Below, piece by piece: positions 26,237-39,649 of a stretch of 64,000 nt of DNA. Under the pieces are notes generated by a model. It was given only the letters and a program-made list of their open reading frames with translations, did not search any database and was not told the origin of the DNA. A program made the translations under genes and the position numbers. The stretch's first letter is position 1; each line of letters opens with the position of its first letter. Source of the DNA: Letharia columbiana (lineage: Eukaryota > Ascomycota > Lecanoromycetes > Lecanorales > Parmeliaceae); contig NW_023501040.1 in assembly GCF_014066305.1 (NCBI RefSeq), forward strand, positions 1,282,501-1,346,500. The letters are read 5' to 3'.

Positions 26237-26748
26237 TAGTAGAATTAATTACTAATTGCTAACTAACTCATTAGCGTATAATTAAGCTCGCGAACTTTTC
26301 TTTAGATTTAAACTTCAATTCTTCTTCAAGTTTTTTATTATATCTATTTTATTCTTCTTTATCTAAAAATCTTATAATTTTATAATATTAATTATTATCT
26401 TAAGTTTTACGCGAGCGTTACGAATTGAGATAAAAACGATAAGCTTTTTATATACTACTTCTTCTTTTTTTTTTTTTTTTTTTATTTATTATAATATTAT
26501 AATAATTAGAAAGATAATTAGAAAGATACTTAGAAGTTATATTTCATTTTCTTCTCGTAGAGTATCTTTTAAATACTATCGTTTATAGGTCTAGTAAATA
26601 TATATACTATGAAATTAACGTAATAGTAATTTCATATAGCGAGAAGATAAATGATAATAGAATTATAAATAATCTATTATTAAAAGTAGAAGATAAGGTT
26701 CTCTATTATTATAAAGTGAAATTAAATTTATAATTTTAATTATATATA

Positions 26749-28150
26749 TAGAAGTAGACGATATAGACGATCTTCAGCGAATACTTCGCGATAATAATCT
26801 TTTAGCTAAATCCTTCTTATTTCTATCGCTATTAAGGTTCCGTAGTTATTTAATTAATATTAAAAATTATAAGCGTAAAGCGATAGAAGAGCTCTCTTAG
26901 AATTCTTATACTATTAAATCTCGTCGATATACGATAGCTCTCGAAGCATATAATTCACTTAGAGCTCGCTTACGAAAAGTATATAATGTCGATCTTAGTG
27001 CGATATTAATCGCGAGAGGTAAAGTTAAAAATATAGATAGATTTAAAAGCGTAAGTTTAGAGGAGTAGAAAAAGATATTATAAGAGGTTAAAGATATATA
27101 TTTCTATAAATAATAAGATCGACTATATTATAGTATTATCAGATATTAATATATATGATTTTTTTATTTAATATTCTAAAGGGAAAGTATATATCTATAT
27201 TAGCTATATAATTAAGTCTAAATAATTAAGAATAGAAAAGCGTTATTAATAACGATGAGAGTATAATCTCGTAATAGAAAGATTTAATAGAGGAGAAAAT
27301 GTTAAATAATCTTATCTATCTCGCAATTCTAAGATAAATAGAAAAAGAGGAAGAATAAGAGATAAGTATATTATTAGATAATAACTTAAAGCTATTAATT
27401 AGATTATCTAATATAATTAAGTAATCTCGTAAGTAGAGATTACTTCTTATCTTTATAATAATTTAAAAGTTTTAATAGAGGGCTTATTAGTCTCTACGAG
27501 CGAAAATAACGTATATTAACTCTTATAACTACGAATCTTATTATGCGATTAAGATATATAAGCATAGAGGTTTTACGATATAGAATTATTCTTCTAAGAT
27601 CGATTATAAGGTACGCTATTATTATTCCTCGCGCATATAAAATTATCAACTTATGATTTTTAGATTGGAAAAATATATAATTGTGTGTGAACGGATCCTA
27701 TAGTAAATGCCCTTTTTATTTATTACTCTCTCTTTAATAAAAGTATACTAAAAATTACCTAGACTAATTAATTAAAATTCGACTCTATTACCTTTATACA
27801 TTTATTTTAATAAGATCGAGCGCGTAGTATAGAGGAATTTGATAGTATAGTAGTTTAATATGAATAATAATAATTTTCTAGATTTACTAGGCTCGACTAA
27901 ATAATAGTTAAAGAATTACGATTATACGCTAAATGAATAAGAGCTAGATAAAGACGACGATAGAATAGAAGAGGCCTTTCGAATAATAGCTAATAACTAT
28001 AATGATAAGGTTTTAAATCGCTTTTTATTCTTATTATCGAGATATAAATACTTAGATATAAGAGCTTAAAAGAAGAGATTATAATAGATTTCGCTATCTA
28101 TTAATTAGAAAGATACTTAGAATTCTATAATATAAATTCTTTTCTCTTAT
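26749..28150 (+). pseudogene. Unassigned decayed coding region in hAT element
   Basis: The plus-strand frames keep protein texture over more than 1 kb, with stops mainly TAG/TAA. Examples are EVDDIDDLQRILRDNN near 26.75 kb, then ALEAYNSLRARLRKVYNVD and ILIARGKVKNIDRFKSVSLE near 26.9-27.1 kb. I do not recognise a family. It may be cargo of the transposon. Confidence 0.35.
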
Positions 28151-28645
28151 ATCGAACGCTAATTCTTAGAGTCTATAAATCTTTTTTAAGATAATTAAGA
28201 GGTAGTAGACTTATTAATATATTACTTAATAGCTCTTTACCGCCGATCTCTTAATTCTTTATAAAAGTTACTTTTTATACTTAATAATAGCGAAGCGATA
28301 ACTTTATATTATTAAGTTTTTAGCCGTTTACGCCATCTATCTTATAAGTTTTTTTAATATTTCTATTAAGAGTTATAATCGATTTTAAGATATAATTCTT
28401 TTCGACTATAATATCTTTTTTACGCGGCGAGTACTTTCTACTTATAAGTGTATCTAGAAATAGATAGTGCTTCTCGATTGAGGTTTGTATCTCAGATATC
28501 CATATTCGTTAGGCGTGCGTTTTTCTTCGAACCTTCCTTCTTATTAGCTTTAATATTTCTATTAAATTTACCCTTATCTTTCTTTCTTAACTTTTCAACT
28601 TTTTCTTCTTCGATCTTACGAATAATACCTTAAATTCTTACTATT

Positions 28646-28745
28646 ATATTGAATTCTTACTTCTAATTTAATTTATACTAAGTTCGTTTACGACTATTAT
28701 TTAGCTTGCGATACTATAGAATTCGAGAATTCGAGATTTTATTTT
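28646..28745. repeat. 100-bp direct repeat, copy 1
   Basis: It shares ttcttacttctaatttaatt and gcgatactatagaattc-like blocks with 29300-29400 in the same orientation, about 655 bp apart. The function is unknown. Confidence 0.5.
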
Positions 28746-29299
28746 ATACTCCCGATATATATATATAATTAATATTGTCGCTTAAGATTCTTCGTTAAAG
28801 TAATTACCGTTACGCCCTAAGCGTCCCTTTACTCACTTATATTCGATACTCTTTTTTCTCTTATACGCGTGATAGACATAGTCGATTCTATAATCTAGAT
28901 CTTAAATCTTAAACTTCGCGTAGAGCTAGAATAATACTTCGTAGTAATTAAGTATAAATTTCTAATTCCCGACATTTAGTTGAGTTTAAAGCGTACTTTT
29001 ATAGATTAAAAAGAAATATTTATTAATTAGTCTTTAATCTCGATATCTTTATTTTATTAAATACCTTTATAGATAAAGCTATTAACGATATAAGAATATA
29101 GAGATAATAGGAATTTTATACTCTCGTAGATTATCTTAATAAGCTTTCGTGGGAAAAATCTATATTTATAAGTTATTCGAATTCTTATTCGATTTATAGG
29201 CGCGTTTTATAGTTCGACTATATCTTATTTATATAGGTCGATACTAAGTGCTATCTCTTTCTTAGCGACCTTCTTATTAATAATATAGATCATATTTAG

Positions 29300-29400
29300 A
29301 TTCTTACTTCTAATCTAGTTTATACTAAGATCGTTTATAGCTATTATTTGACTTACGATACTTTAAAATCTAAGAATCCGAGATCTTATATTTCGTATTA
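29300..29400. repeat. 100-bp direct repeat, copy 2
   Basis: This is the second copy of 28646-28745. The differences are mostly C/T and G/A. Confidence 0.5.
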
Positions 29401-30039
29401 GAATTATTAGCTACGTATTTATTCGGATAAGAAATTCTCGCTAATAAAGGGGATATAAAGAGATTATCGTTAGAAGAATAAATTTATACGTTTTTCGGTG
29501 ATTAGAAAGATAACTAGAATTCTATTCTATATCAAGTATCTTAACCCTCTTCTATCTGAGTAAAGCACTTTTAACTATCTTATTCTTATTATTTACGCAC
29601 TTTCTCTTATTATATATCGATGTATTATTTATATAAGCTCTATATCCTTAATTATTAATATAACTCTTTTACTATAAATAGCGTAGAGGTTACTAATTAT
29701 ATAATTTATTAATAGAATAACGATTTGATAGAAAGCTAATATACGATGGAATTTCGATATTAGAGCCGCTTCGATAGTTTCTTATAACGTATTTAATATA
29801 GAAGCCTAAATTCGTATAGTACGATAAGGTGGTAATATCATATTAATAATCTCCCATATTACACGAGCGAAAGGTCTTTTTAAAAGAAGTAAATTAGTTG
29901 ATTTCTGATATCTTTTAATCTCCCATAAAGCAATAGCTAAAATATTATTAATTATATATATATATTACTTATTAATATATTATATTACTATACTTACTTT
30001 CTTACTTTTAATATTAATTTTTAGTCTTTATAAGTAAAG

Positions 30040-30430
30040 ACCTCGATATACTCTTTCTTGCGGTCTTTGCACCGGAAGCGCAAATAACTAAAGGCTTACC
30101 TCGTTCGGTTTTTTTCGCGATTATCTTTTTGCGGTTAGAAGACTTTAAGATTTTCTTTTAACTTGAAGCCCTAATGTAAAAATTAAATGGGCGATTATTC
30201 GGCTGATTATTTATATCGTTAAGAAGATTATTAAGATTCATATTATCTTTCGAATAGGCCGACTCAGTACGTAGATCGATATCGCTATCTCTATGTGACG
30301 GTGGTGTAATAAGATCGCTATCGGGATTAATAATTATTAGCGATATATTATTATTAAGTCAGATTAAGGCGGACGAGATAAAATGATTACGGTATAAAAT
30401 GTCGATAAGAGAAAATATTTAAGATGCTAA
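30040..30430 (-). pseudogene. Unassigned coding relic with basic tail, weakly mutated
   Basis: The minus strand reads as a protein-like frame with a single TAA at a probable Gln codon. It has an acidic/Ser stretch (SNPDSDLITPPSHRDSDIDL), an Asn-rich middle and a Lys/Arg-rich end (KKILKSSNRKKIIAKKTERG) that would suit nuclear localisation. Base composition is less AT-biased than on either side. No known domain is recognised. It is a further candidate cargo gene of the hAT element. Confidence 0.4.
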
Positions 30431-30789
30431 GAAAGAAAGAAAGAGAGAATTTCTACTTATAGCTTTAATATTTTAAAACCTATCTAGCGTTATACTAGCG
30501 AAGCCTATCGAATTTAATTTATTAAATAACGCTATATAATATAATAATTATACTTCTAATTATTATTATAATTATACTAGTTAATTTTAAAGAAACTAAT
30601 CTTTTAGCTAGAAGATTTATATCTAGATATTTAATAACTATATATTAGAATATACTTACTTCAAATTCTAGATATAAATATCTTTACTTTTAGACGAGAT
30701 AAAGAAGCTATAGATTTAAGACCGGATATTACTAAGGGTTACCTGCTATTTTCTATTATATTTCAGCTATTTACGATTATTAACATACT

Positions 30790-31433
30790 CGCTAATAAGA
30801 AAGACGTGCTATTGCTATGCGAATTTAATCGCGATATTAGTAATAACTATGAGAATTAAAGCTATCGAATATAGGAATACCCGCTAATAAGAAAGGCGTA
30901 CTATTGCTATATGAATTTAATCGCGATATTAGTAGTGACTATAGAAACTAAAGCTATTAAACGTAGGAATATCCGCTAATAAGAAAGGCGTACTATTGCT
31001 ATGCGAATTTAATCGCGATATTAATAATAACTATAGGAATTAAAGCTATCGGACGTAGGAATACCTGTTAATAAGAAAAGCGTATTGTTACTATGCGAAT
31101 TTGGTCGCGATATTAGTAGTAACTATGGAAATTAAAGCTATTAGATATAGGAATATCCGCTAATAAGAAAGGCGTACTATTACTATACGAATTTAATCGC
31201 GATACTAATAGTAACTATAGGAATTAAAGTTATCGGATATAGGGATATTCGCTAATAAGAAAGATATACTATTGCTATGCGAATTTAGTCGCGATATCAG
31301 TAGTAATTATAGGAATTAAAGCTGTCGAATATAGAAATACTCGCTAATAAGAAAGGCGTGCTATTACTATACGAATTTGATCGCGATACTAATAATAACT
31401 ATAGAAACTAAAGCTATCGGGCGTAGAAATACA
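30790..31433. repeat. 92-bp tandem array, seven copies
   Basis: The marker cgctaataagaaaggcgta recurs at 30790, 30882, 30974, 31066, 31158, 31250 and 31342, each exactly 92 bp apart. The array ends at 31433. Units differ mainly by C/T and G/A, so RIP acted after amplification. As 92 is not a multiple of three, the array is unlikely to be coding. Confidence 0.9.
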
Positions 31434-33879
31434 ATCTTCGATTTAGTATAGATTCTAGAATAAGAAGTCTCTTTTACTAGAGTAATAGCATTTTTGCGAG
31501 TATATATTTATATTTAAATCGATTTAAAGAGTTTTATTCTATAAATATAAAATATATAAAGTTATTAGATTAAGTATAATAGCTAAATATTATTAATTAA
31601 GCGTAATAAATAGAATAATAATTAGAATATCTTATCCTCAACTTAAAATAGTTTTCCTTTTATTTATTATATATTTTCTTTTTATAAAAACTACGTCTAG
31701 ACTTTAATAATACTATATTATTGCTTATAAGCTTATATTTTATTATAATTATCTAAGAAGCTATATATCTTTCGATTGTAAAGTAATTCTTTTTATATAA
31801 AATGTATATAATTAAGCCGCTAGATATTAGTTAATAATTTTCTTTATTTATAATTATTGAAGAGTAAGTTATATTATTAAAATCGCTCGCTAATTTTATC
31901 TCTATAGCTTCTTAAAGTATCTATAGTATAGAGGTTTAAATTCGAAGCGAATTAATCGATTTTGAAGCTATATAAGTTAAGATCTCCTTTACTATCTAAG
32001 CGAATACGATTCAAAAAATAATTAAGTTCGTTAATCTCTACTATTCGCGAATTTCCTTTAATGTATAGACTTTTAAGTCTAATTAGTAATAATATAATTA
32101 ACGCGTATAATTAACTTACTATCTAGTTTAGATATATATAATCGATATAACTACGCACTTTTCTTATTTATAGCTATACTTTTCAAACTTCGCGTATAAC
32201 CTCCTAATCTTCGTCTTCGCGAAGTCTTATTTTTACTTCGCTTCGATAATTTAGATAAGTCTAAATTAGTAGTTAATAAATTATTAGTAATTTCCTAAGC
32301 TTTCGCGATTATCGAGTTAATGGCTTTAATAGATAATAATACTATATATTAACGAATTATAATTAATATTATAATTAATTATTATATTAAAAGGTATAGC
32401 GCTATTAGGCGTATATTTATTTTATAAAAATAATACTATTAATCTAATTTAATTGTAGAGTATAGGGAAAATAATTTTATTTTCTTTAGATATAGATAGT
32501 ATCGTAATAAATGAGTATATTATAATATAAATATTATAATAATAAAAAGAATTTTTAAGAAAGAAGAGGGTGGATTAGAAAAGAATAATATTAAGTATTT
32601 ATTATTAAGCTAACTAATATTATATAACTAAAATCTTATTAAAATAAAATATTATTTAAAGATAGATTAAGTTTAAATATTAATTAGAAAGCTAACTAGA
32701 AAAAGAGGTTAACTTCTTTTTTACTAATACGCATCGTAGAGCTATATATAAGCGCTTCTTCTTATATTTTAAATATACTTTAGATATTCACAGCTGTATA
32801 TATACGCCCCCTTCCGTATTCCGTATATATTTCGTATATTTCGGTATTCTTTATATACGCGGTATATCTACTAAAGATGATCTTATTAATTTAATTAATT
32901 TCTATTTAATCTTATATTTATTAGTTATAAGAAGAGCTTTTTATTTTAATATTATAACTTTATTAATTCGTTATTCTTAGACGTCGGGCCGCGTATAGCT
33001 TATAATTAATTTACTTACTTTTTTCTCTCCTTCTATTATAAAGATAGGAGAAGATATTATTTCTTTTTCGCCTTCGCCTATAATAAACTAATTATCGTTT
33101 TTATAAGATTAAAGATATTGGCTTAAAGATAATATTACTTAATTAAAAGCGAAGAATACGATATTTTAATATTTTAATATTCGAGTAAAAGATATTATAA
33201 TATTACTTAAATGAAAGAGAGCTATATTAATAAAAAAGATATTAATATTTAAGAATAGTCTTAGCGCGATAAAAGGTTTAATCTCTATATATAGGAGATT
33301 TAGATAATAATTAGTTTAGCTAATTAAATTATTAAAACGTCTAAATTAGATTTTAATTCTATATTAACGCTTAATAAAATAAGTTTAATAATTCTAAGAT
33401 ATTAATATATATCTTTATTAATATAGCTAGCGACTAGAATATTAATTAAATAGATATAGTTTCTAATTTTAATAATTGAAATAATATAACGATAAATAAG
33501 TATTAGTGTTAAAGCGAATAGAGTATATATTATATTAAGTAGAAAAGCGTTAATAGCTAGACTAATTAGAGTTTTAAATTAATAAAGTTAAATATTAATT
33601 CTATATTAGTATTATTATATACTCTTAAATATATAACTATTAATTATAACGCTAATTAGAAAGAATTAATCTTTAATTTAAAATATTAAGAATAATATAG
33701 CGATATATTATTAAAGCGGTATAAGTTATTAAAGCGATATAAGTTTTTATTATAATAAGAAGATAGGATTTATATATTAAATATTAATCCCGTTTTATTT
33801 CTAATATTTTATTTATTTACGTATCTCTTTTAATTTCTCTTTAAATGTCTTAATCTTAAGATGTTAATTAGACCTCTAT

Positions 33880-36830
33880 TTAGCGTAGGTTTAACTTTCT
33901 TAATCGACGATACTTAGTATAAGATATCGACGAGTATATTTTAGCATAAAGATAGTAATAAATCTTACTTTCTTTTTGATATTAATAATAAGAAATAATG
34001 AATATAATAGTAAATGAAGATAGTATAGACTATATAGAATTAGTTTAAATCTAGTAATAACCGTTAACCTATTTATTAAGGCTTAGAAATTAGAAAATTT
34101 TAGAAGTAGATATAATTTAATAAATATACGCTCGTCGATTCTAAGAAGCTATATATTATTTATCGTTACTGCGATAAGATTCTAATTTATTTATTTATAG
34201 ATTATAAAATAAGCGGTATAATAGTATATATTAAGTCTAAGGAATATATTAAGAAATCTAATTTAAGTAGTTTATAATAAACGAATCTAGTCGATAGTTA
34301 TAAAAATTAGATATATTTCTAAATTAGACGATATGGATTATTAATAAATAGAATGATAAATAGAATATCTAGCTTACTATTTACTCTAGAAAAGATAATA
34401 TTAAGATTCTCTTATAACACTAGAAGGCCGAAAGCTTATACGCGAAGACTTCTCGAAATAATTTCGTCGCTGAATTATAAATACCAATATTCCATTTACA
34501 ATCGCTGATAATTCTAAGATATTACGACTCTTACGCTATCTCGACTCTAATATATAATTAAAGTTAATATTTACTATAAAGAATTAGCTAATAAAAAAAG
34601 CTATAGAGTTAGAGGTGAGATTATTAAAGAATTTACTAGTCGATAATATTAAAGTCTCTCTAACTCTAAATTATTAATTATCTTATAACCGCTAATTATT
34701 TATAATAATTCTAGCTTTTTTTATTAATATTAATTGATAATAATATAAGATTCTTATAGACTTTAAGTATATCGAAGGTAAATATACTAACTAGAAACTT
34801 GCAAGTATTATTAATTTAATTCTCGTAGAATATAAGATTTAATTTCGTATATTTAGACTTATAATTAATAACGCCAGTAATAATAATATACTCTTCGATG
34901 ATTTAATTGCTTATCTTTCTATTTTCGTAATAAATAACTCGCTTAATATTAAAGAATTTGAGTTCTCGGATTATTTATAATATATTTTTTATATAGCGTA
35001 TATTATTTAATTAGCCTTAAAAGAACTTCTAGATAATATTAGAATTACTTTAATAAATAAAGAATTTTAAAGAAGCTAAGGTAATAAAGAAGACGAGAAT
35101 TAAGTTCGAATAAGTATAATTAATCTATCGATGACCCTAATAAAGATACGATATTTCTTATTATTATTCTAGTTATTATATTATTAATTATATTAAGATT
35201 CGAAAAATTATTATATATATTAATGCTAGCGGTTAGCGTAAAGAGATCTTTTTTATATTATAAGCTAAATGGCTTTAAAATAAGAATATTTTAGTATTAG
35301 ATAAATATTAATTTTCTAAAAAAAAGTAATACTATTAGAGACGCCCTCTTAAGCTTTTTTAGAATATTAAGACTCGCTAAGATTTAACTTATTAGATATT
35401 AATCCGCGCTCTACTTCTTTATATTAATATTATATACTTCTTAAAGAATAGATTAACTATTTACTTAAGATTAAGTAATAAGAAATAATTATAAGTAAAA
35501 ACTATAGTCTAGATATCTAAATAATTTTTAATTAATTTCTAATAGATTTAATATTTGATTTAGCTTACTAGGTCTTTTTATAAATTTATAAAATTAATAA
35601 ATAGAGAAAAGGAGGCTATAATTTACTACGTCTTTAATGTTTATAATTATCTATTTAATTATATAAATAAAGAGCTCGGAAAATTAAGAAGAAAGAGGAT
35701 TTCTTGAAAAAAAGAATTTCTTAAAGCTTTTAAGGCGGCTCGCGAGAAATTAGCTATCTACTATAGTCGAACTTAATTACATTTAAGCTATCTATACGAA
35801 TAAGTTACGCTTTTATATTTAAATTATAATAATATAAAATTAAAGAAATTAAATTAAAAGGTTAATATTAAAAAAAAGCTATAGACGGAGGTCTACTAAA
35901 AAGCGCTTAAAAAGATATTTTAAAATTATTAAAATATTAATATAAGTAGTTAATTATAAAGAGCTAAGCGAATAAGTTAATCGAATAAGAATACGCTCGA
36001 TTAAGCGATAGAATTTGAGATTAAGAATTTAGACGATAAGGATAGATATAATTAGCTTTAGTGATATAGAAGAAATAGTAAGTCTTCTAATTATTATTCT
36101 AGTTATAATCTTACTTCTAATCTTTATAAAGCTTCTTTTAATAATCTAGCGAACCTCCTAATTCTAAAGTAATAAAAGAAATTAGAGTTTAAATACGCTA
36201 TAGTCGCTCGAATAACTTATAATATTCTTTATTCTCCCGCGAGGGCTATTACGTATAAGCGATACTTCTTAATAACTAAAAGATATTATAATACTTAGAA
36301 GCATTATTTACTAGCGATATTCTATACTCTAATAATAATTCTTTATATAAAGTATTAAGAAAACGAGCTTAAATGGGCTAGACTTAATCTTAAAGGAGAT
36401 CTTAGTATATCGAATTAGATTAAAAGAGCTAATAATACTTTATATAAAAACTTAGTTAACGTTTATAATAATTATATTAGCGAAGATAACGAGCTTACGA
36501 AAAGTACTTCGATAAGTTTAATATTTATAAGTTTATTAAGATATATTACTAATACTCTATAATATATAGAGAAATAATTGATAAATTTATAGTTAGAGAG
36601 GGTTAGTAATAATAGATTTAATCTCGAAGAAGAGGTTTAAGATAACTCGAGAAGCGAATTTATCTATAAATAGTTAATAAGTTTAATTAGATAGAGGTAG
36701 ACTTAAGATATTTAATAGAATTAAGATAGAGTAGAATAGAAGAGTAAGTTAAGATTTGAGAGAAGGACGAATATAAAGTTTATTAAGCTTATCTAACGCG
36801 TTAAGACGAATATATAAATAGAGATAATTA
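33880..36830 (+). pseudogene. hAT transposase, RIP-inactivated
   Basis: Plus-strand frames show the hAT layout in order. A BED-type finger remnant lies at about 34.14-34.26 kb (YRYCDK followed by IIVYIKSKEYI, spacing C-x2-C then H-like positions). The catalytic RNase H-like core is at 34.64-35.05 kb, with a stretch like SLTLNxQLSYN, then DFKYIEGKYTNQKLASI and NNASNN, matching hAT 'TLDxWTS', 'DFxxLxGxHxGxxIA' and 'TDNAxNN'. A helical region follows at 35.4-35.9 kb (NVYNYLFNYINKELGKLRRK). The C-terminal dimerisation block is at 36.2-36.4 kb (AIVARITYNILYSPA), matching the hAT 'LAxMAxDxLxIPA' motif. Many TAG/TAA codons and D-to-N changes make it non-functional. It lies close to the right terminal repeat. 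Confidence 0.75.
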
Positions 36831-37035
36831 TAGAATTTTATCCTTATAATATTTAAAGATTTAAAATTTAGAATATTCTTTTATATTATAATTTTAAGAA
36901 GAAGAATAGAGACGTTTATAGTTCTAATTATTATTCTAATTATTAATATTAATAAAAAGATAAATAGCTATATTAAATTACTCTTTATATTCCCTCTCTC
37001 TTAATAAAGAAGAATAAATATATTCTATATATCTC

Positions 37036-37266
37036 AGTCGGATTATTCTATAAATATAGAAATCTCAGTAGGGATATCTCATATATATACTATTCCATGG
37101 TATAATTCCATAGATATACCATACCGTGGGATATCCCGCCAAGATCCCGAACCCATATTAGAAAAATGGTATGGTATCCGACCCTACCCATATCATACCC
37201 GGGTACGATATAGTATCACTTGATATGGAATATCCCATGGGATATATTATACCTTTTCGGCTAGTA
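37036..37266 (-). repeat. Right terminal inverted repeat of the hAT element
   Basis: This is the inverted partner of 17338-17562. It is less RIP-damaged, keeping atatcccatgggatat, gatatcccgccaagatcccg and related GC-containing blocks. Confidence 0.85.
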
Positions 37267-37274
37267 TTTATAAT
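37267..37274. repeat. 8-bp target duplication, right (TTTATAAT)
   Basis: It is identical to 17330-17337 and directly follows the right terminal repeat. Confidence 0.8.
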
Positions 37275-38800
37275 TAGCTAATTATAGTCTAAAATAACTT
37301 TTTATTAGAATTTCGATAAGATATTTCTAAGTCGACGTCGTTGATAATTCTAGATTAATTTCTAAATTAGATCGATATTAAGTCGAGTATTTAATTTAAA
37401 ATAATATAATAAAATTATAATCTTTTATAGTATATTAATAAGAAAGTATTAACGCTATTTAAGTAATCTAGTTAGTATATAAATAATAACTTTTATTAAA
37501 GTAAATTTTTAAAGCTATTTTTTTCTTCTTTCTTATACTCTTAGTAGTAATTCTATTAAGAATTCTTATTAAGATATAATAATTATAAGAATAACTTTAT
37601 TAATTAGCTTAATTAGTTCTATTAGTAACGATAATTAAATTCTATCTTATTAATTTCTCGATAATCTCTATAAATTATAGAAGAAAATATTAATTTATCT
37701 AGTTCTTAGATATCGTTAAGCTAATAGAATTCTCGCTATAAAGATAATAGATTCGAAAGATAAGTAAATAGATTAAACGCTAAATTCTTTAATCGTAATT
37801 AAAATAGATTATTACGATTATAGAGAATAATATATTAAGTTAATAAGAAAGAATTATTACTATCTTCTTATAAGAATATTAAATCTAAATCTATATCTTA
37901 GAATAAGAATATTTATTAGAATCTAAGCGAGTCTAATAACTACTATATTAATAAGAATTTAAATTATTATTAATCTCGCTAAAAAGATAAAATAGATAAA
38001 TACTTCGTAGAAGTTATAAAGTATTTTACTAACATAGCTAAAATTACTCTTATTTTAGCGTTTTACTATTAATATCACTATTATTATAAGATTTTCTTCT
38101 CTAATAATAAACTTTATCGCTATCTTAATAATTTAGATCGAGATTATTATTCTAAGTCTTTTTTATATCTAGATTTTTCATTTAAAAAACGCTCGAAAAT
38201 TTCTTTCGTAATCGAGGTATATTCTTTTATCGAGGAATTATCTAGAAATCCTTATTCTTTTATTAAGAAATCTTTTATTAGAGAATCTCGCGAGTCTAAT
38301 TTCGAAGAATAAGATTTTATTAGAAAAGTTATTAAGTCGTTAGCTAACTTTACTTCTAAGATTAATATTAATTATACTTTTCGTAATTATTATTATATAA
38401 GAGCTACTATTAAGCTACTACTTAATAAAAAAATTAAAAAGAATTATTTAAATATAAGCTACTTTATTATTTTAATAAATTAAATTTATTTAAGTAAGAT
38501 ATTTCTAAATCTATTAGTTAAGAATATAGCTAGTCTTATTATAATAAGAGACTTAGAATTTAATAGATATAAAACTTCGAAATATATAACTATATCTCTT
38601 TACTTCTCTAGTAAAAACGTTATAGCTATAACGTCGTCGAGAAAAATTTATATTATTAATAAGCTTAAAGTAAATATTCTAGTTAATATAGATATTATAA
38701 TATCTAAAGAAATTAATATTTTTATATTTTAATCGAGAGTGTTAATTAATAGCTATTAGATATTCGTATTAATAGAAATTCGCATTAAAGAAGATCGTAT
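37275..38800 (+). pseudogene. Gypsy gag relic, 3' part, with CCHH-like motif
   Basis: This is degenerate coding sequence downstream of the hAT insertion. Near 38.06-38.13 kb the frame reads like a zinc-binding motif of fungal gypsy elements (FFSNNKLYRYL, with the expected cysteines mutated). Further upstream no motif is firm. The order before the reverse transcriptase supports gag or the gag-pol linker. Confidence 0.45.
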
Positions 38801-39649
38801 TATTATATATCTTATATATATTAAGAAATCTACTATTATTCCCCTATATTCTTAGATATAAATATTAATATATTATACTTCTTTATTAGAACGTAATTTT
38901 TTCTTCGAATTAAATTATATAGATTTAACGCTTTATATTTATCTTATCGACTTCTTTATAATTACGATATTAATTAAAAATAATTTAAATTAATTAATTA
39001 AGATATCTAGAAATCTTCGCTTAGATATTATATAGAAAGTCGAATTTAATAACTACTACTATATTATATTCGAGAAAAAAGATATTATTAAACTTATTAA
39101 TTATCGATTTAAAAATAAATATTAGAAGAGCTAGATTAAATATATTTTTAATAAAATTATTATAATATCTATCGTTGCTATATTAGTAATTATCGTATAT
39201 TTTATAACGCCGCTATCTTCTAACTTAGCATCTATTCTCGAATCCCTTATAAAATTTCTTAGTATTTCTAAAGATTCTAGCCTTTCGGGAAACTCTAAAA
39301 TTTCTAAGATTCTAGAAATTTCTACTTCTATAACTTTCTTTTATTCGATTTCGAAAGTAATAATTATTATTATAATTATGAATATAATCTTACTAAATAA
39401 GATTACGATTTATAATAATAGTTTTTTTATTAAGAAAGTAATTAAGAAATTTCCAACGTTTTAATAAGAAAACGACTTCGCCGATTTATCGAAGTAAGAA
39501 TAAATATATATTTTATTAAAATCTAATTAGAAAAAGAATATTAGTAAGATAGCGAGGGTTTACTCTCTTAGTATCGAATTTAAAAATATCGTTAATAAAA
39601 CGTTCGATAAATTTTATAAATAAGAAAAACTAAACTAAATTATCGAAGT

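Larger units (their letters stand above)
17338..37266 (+). mobile_element. Giant hAT-type DNA transposon (19.9 kb), inactivated
   Basis: The ends are inverted copies starting TACTAGCCGAAAAGG, with inverted similarity running about 230 bp inward, and an 8-bp target duplication flanks them. A decayed hAT transposase with an N-terminal BED-type finger lies near the right end (33.9-36.8 kb). The remaining 16 kb holds a histone H3-like relic, tandem arrays, a direct-repeat pair, a shrunken R element and unassigned coding relics. Typical hAT elements are 2.5-5 kb, so this is either a cargo-carrying form or a normal hAT swollen by nested insertions. It sits in the gag region of a gypsy element. RIP damage is heavy throughout. 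Confidence 0.8.

Noticed and set aside
35210..35300. Helicase Walker A motif near SG-RKEIFFIL
   Set aside because: The G-K-S/T signature is absent and the codons cannot derive from it by C-to-T/G-to-A change. The segment lies inside the hAT transposase order.
17338..37266. Maverick/Polinton or Starship assignment for the large element
   Set aside because: No polymerase B, integrase or tyrosine recombinase was recognised. The 8-bp duplication and transposase blocks fit hAT instead.
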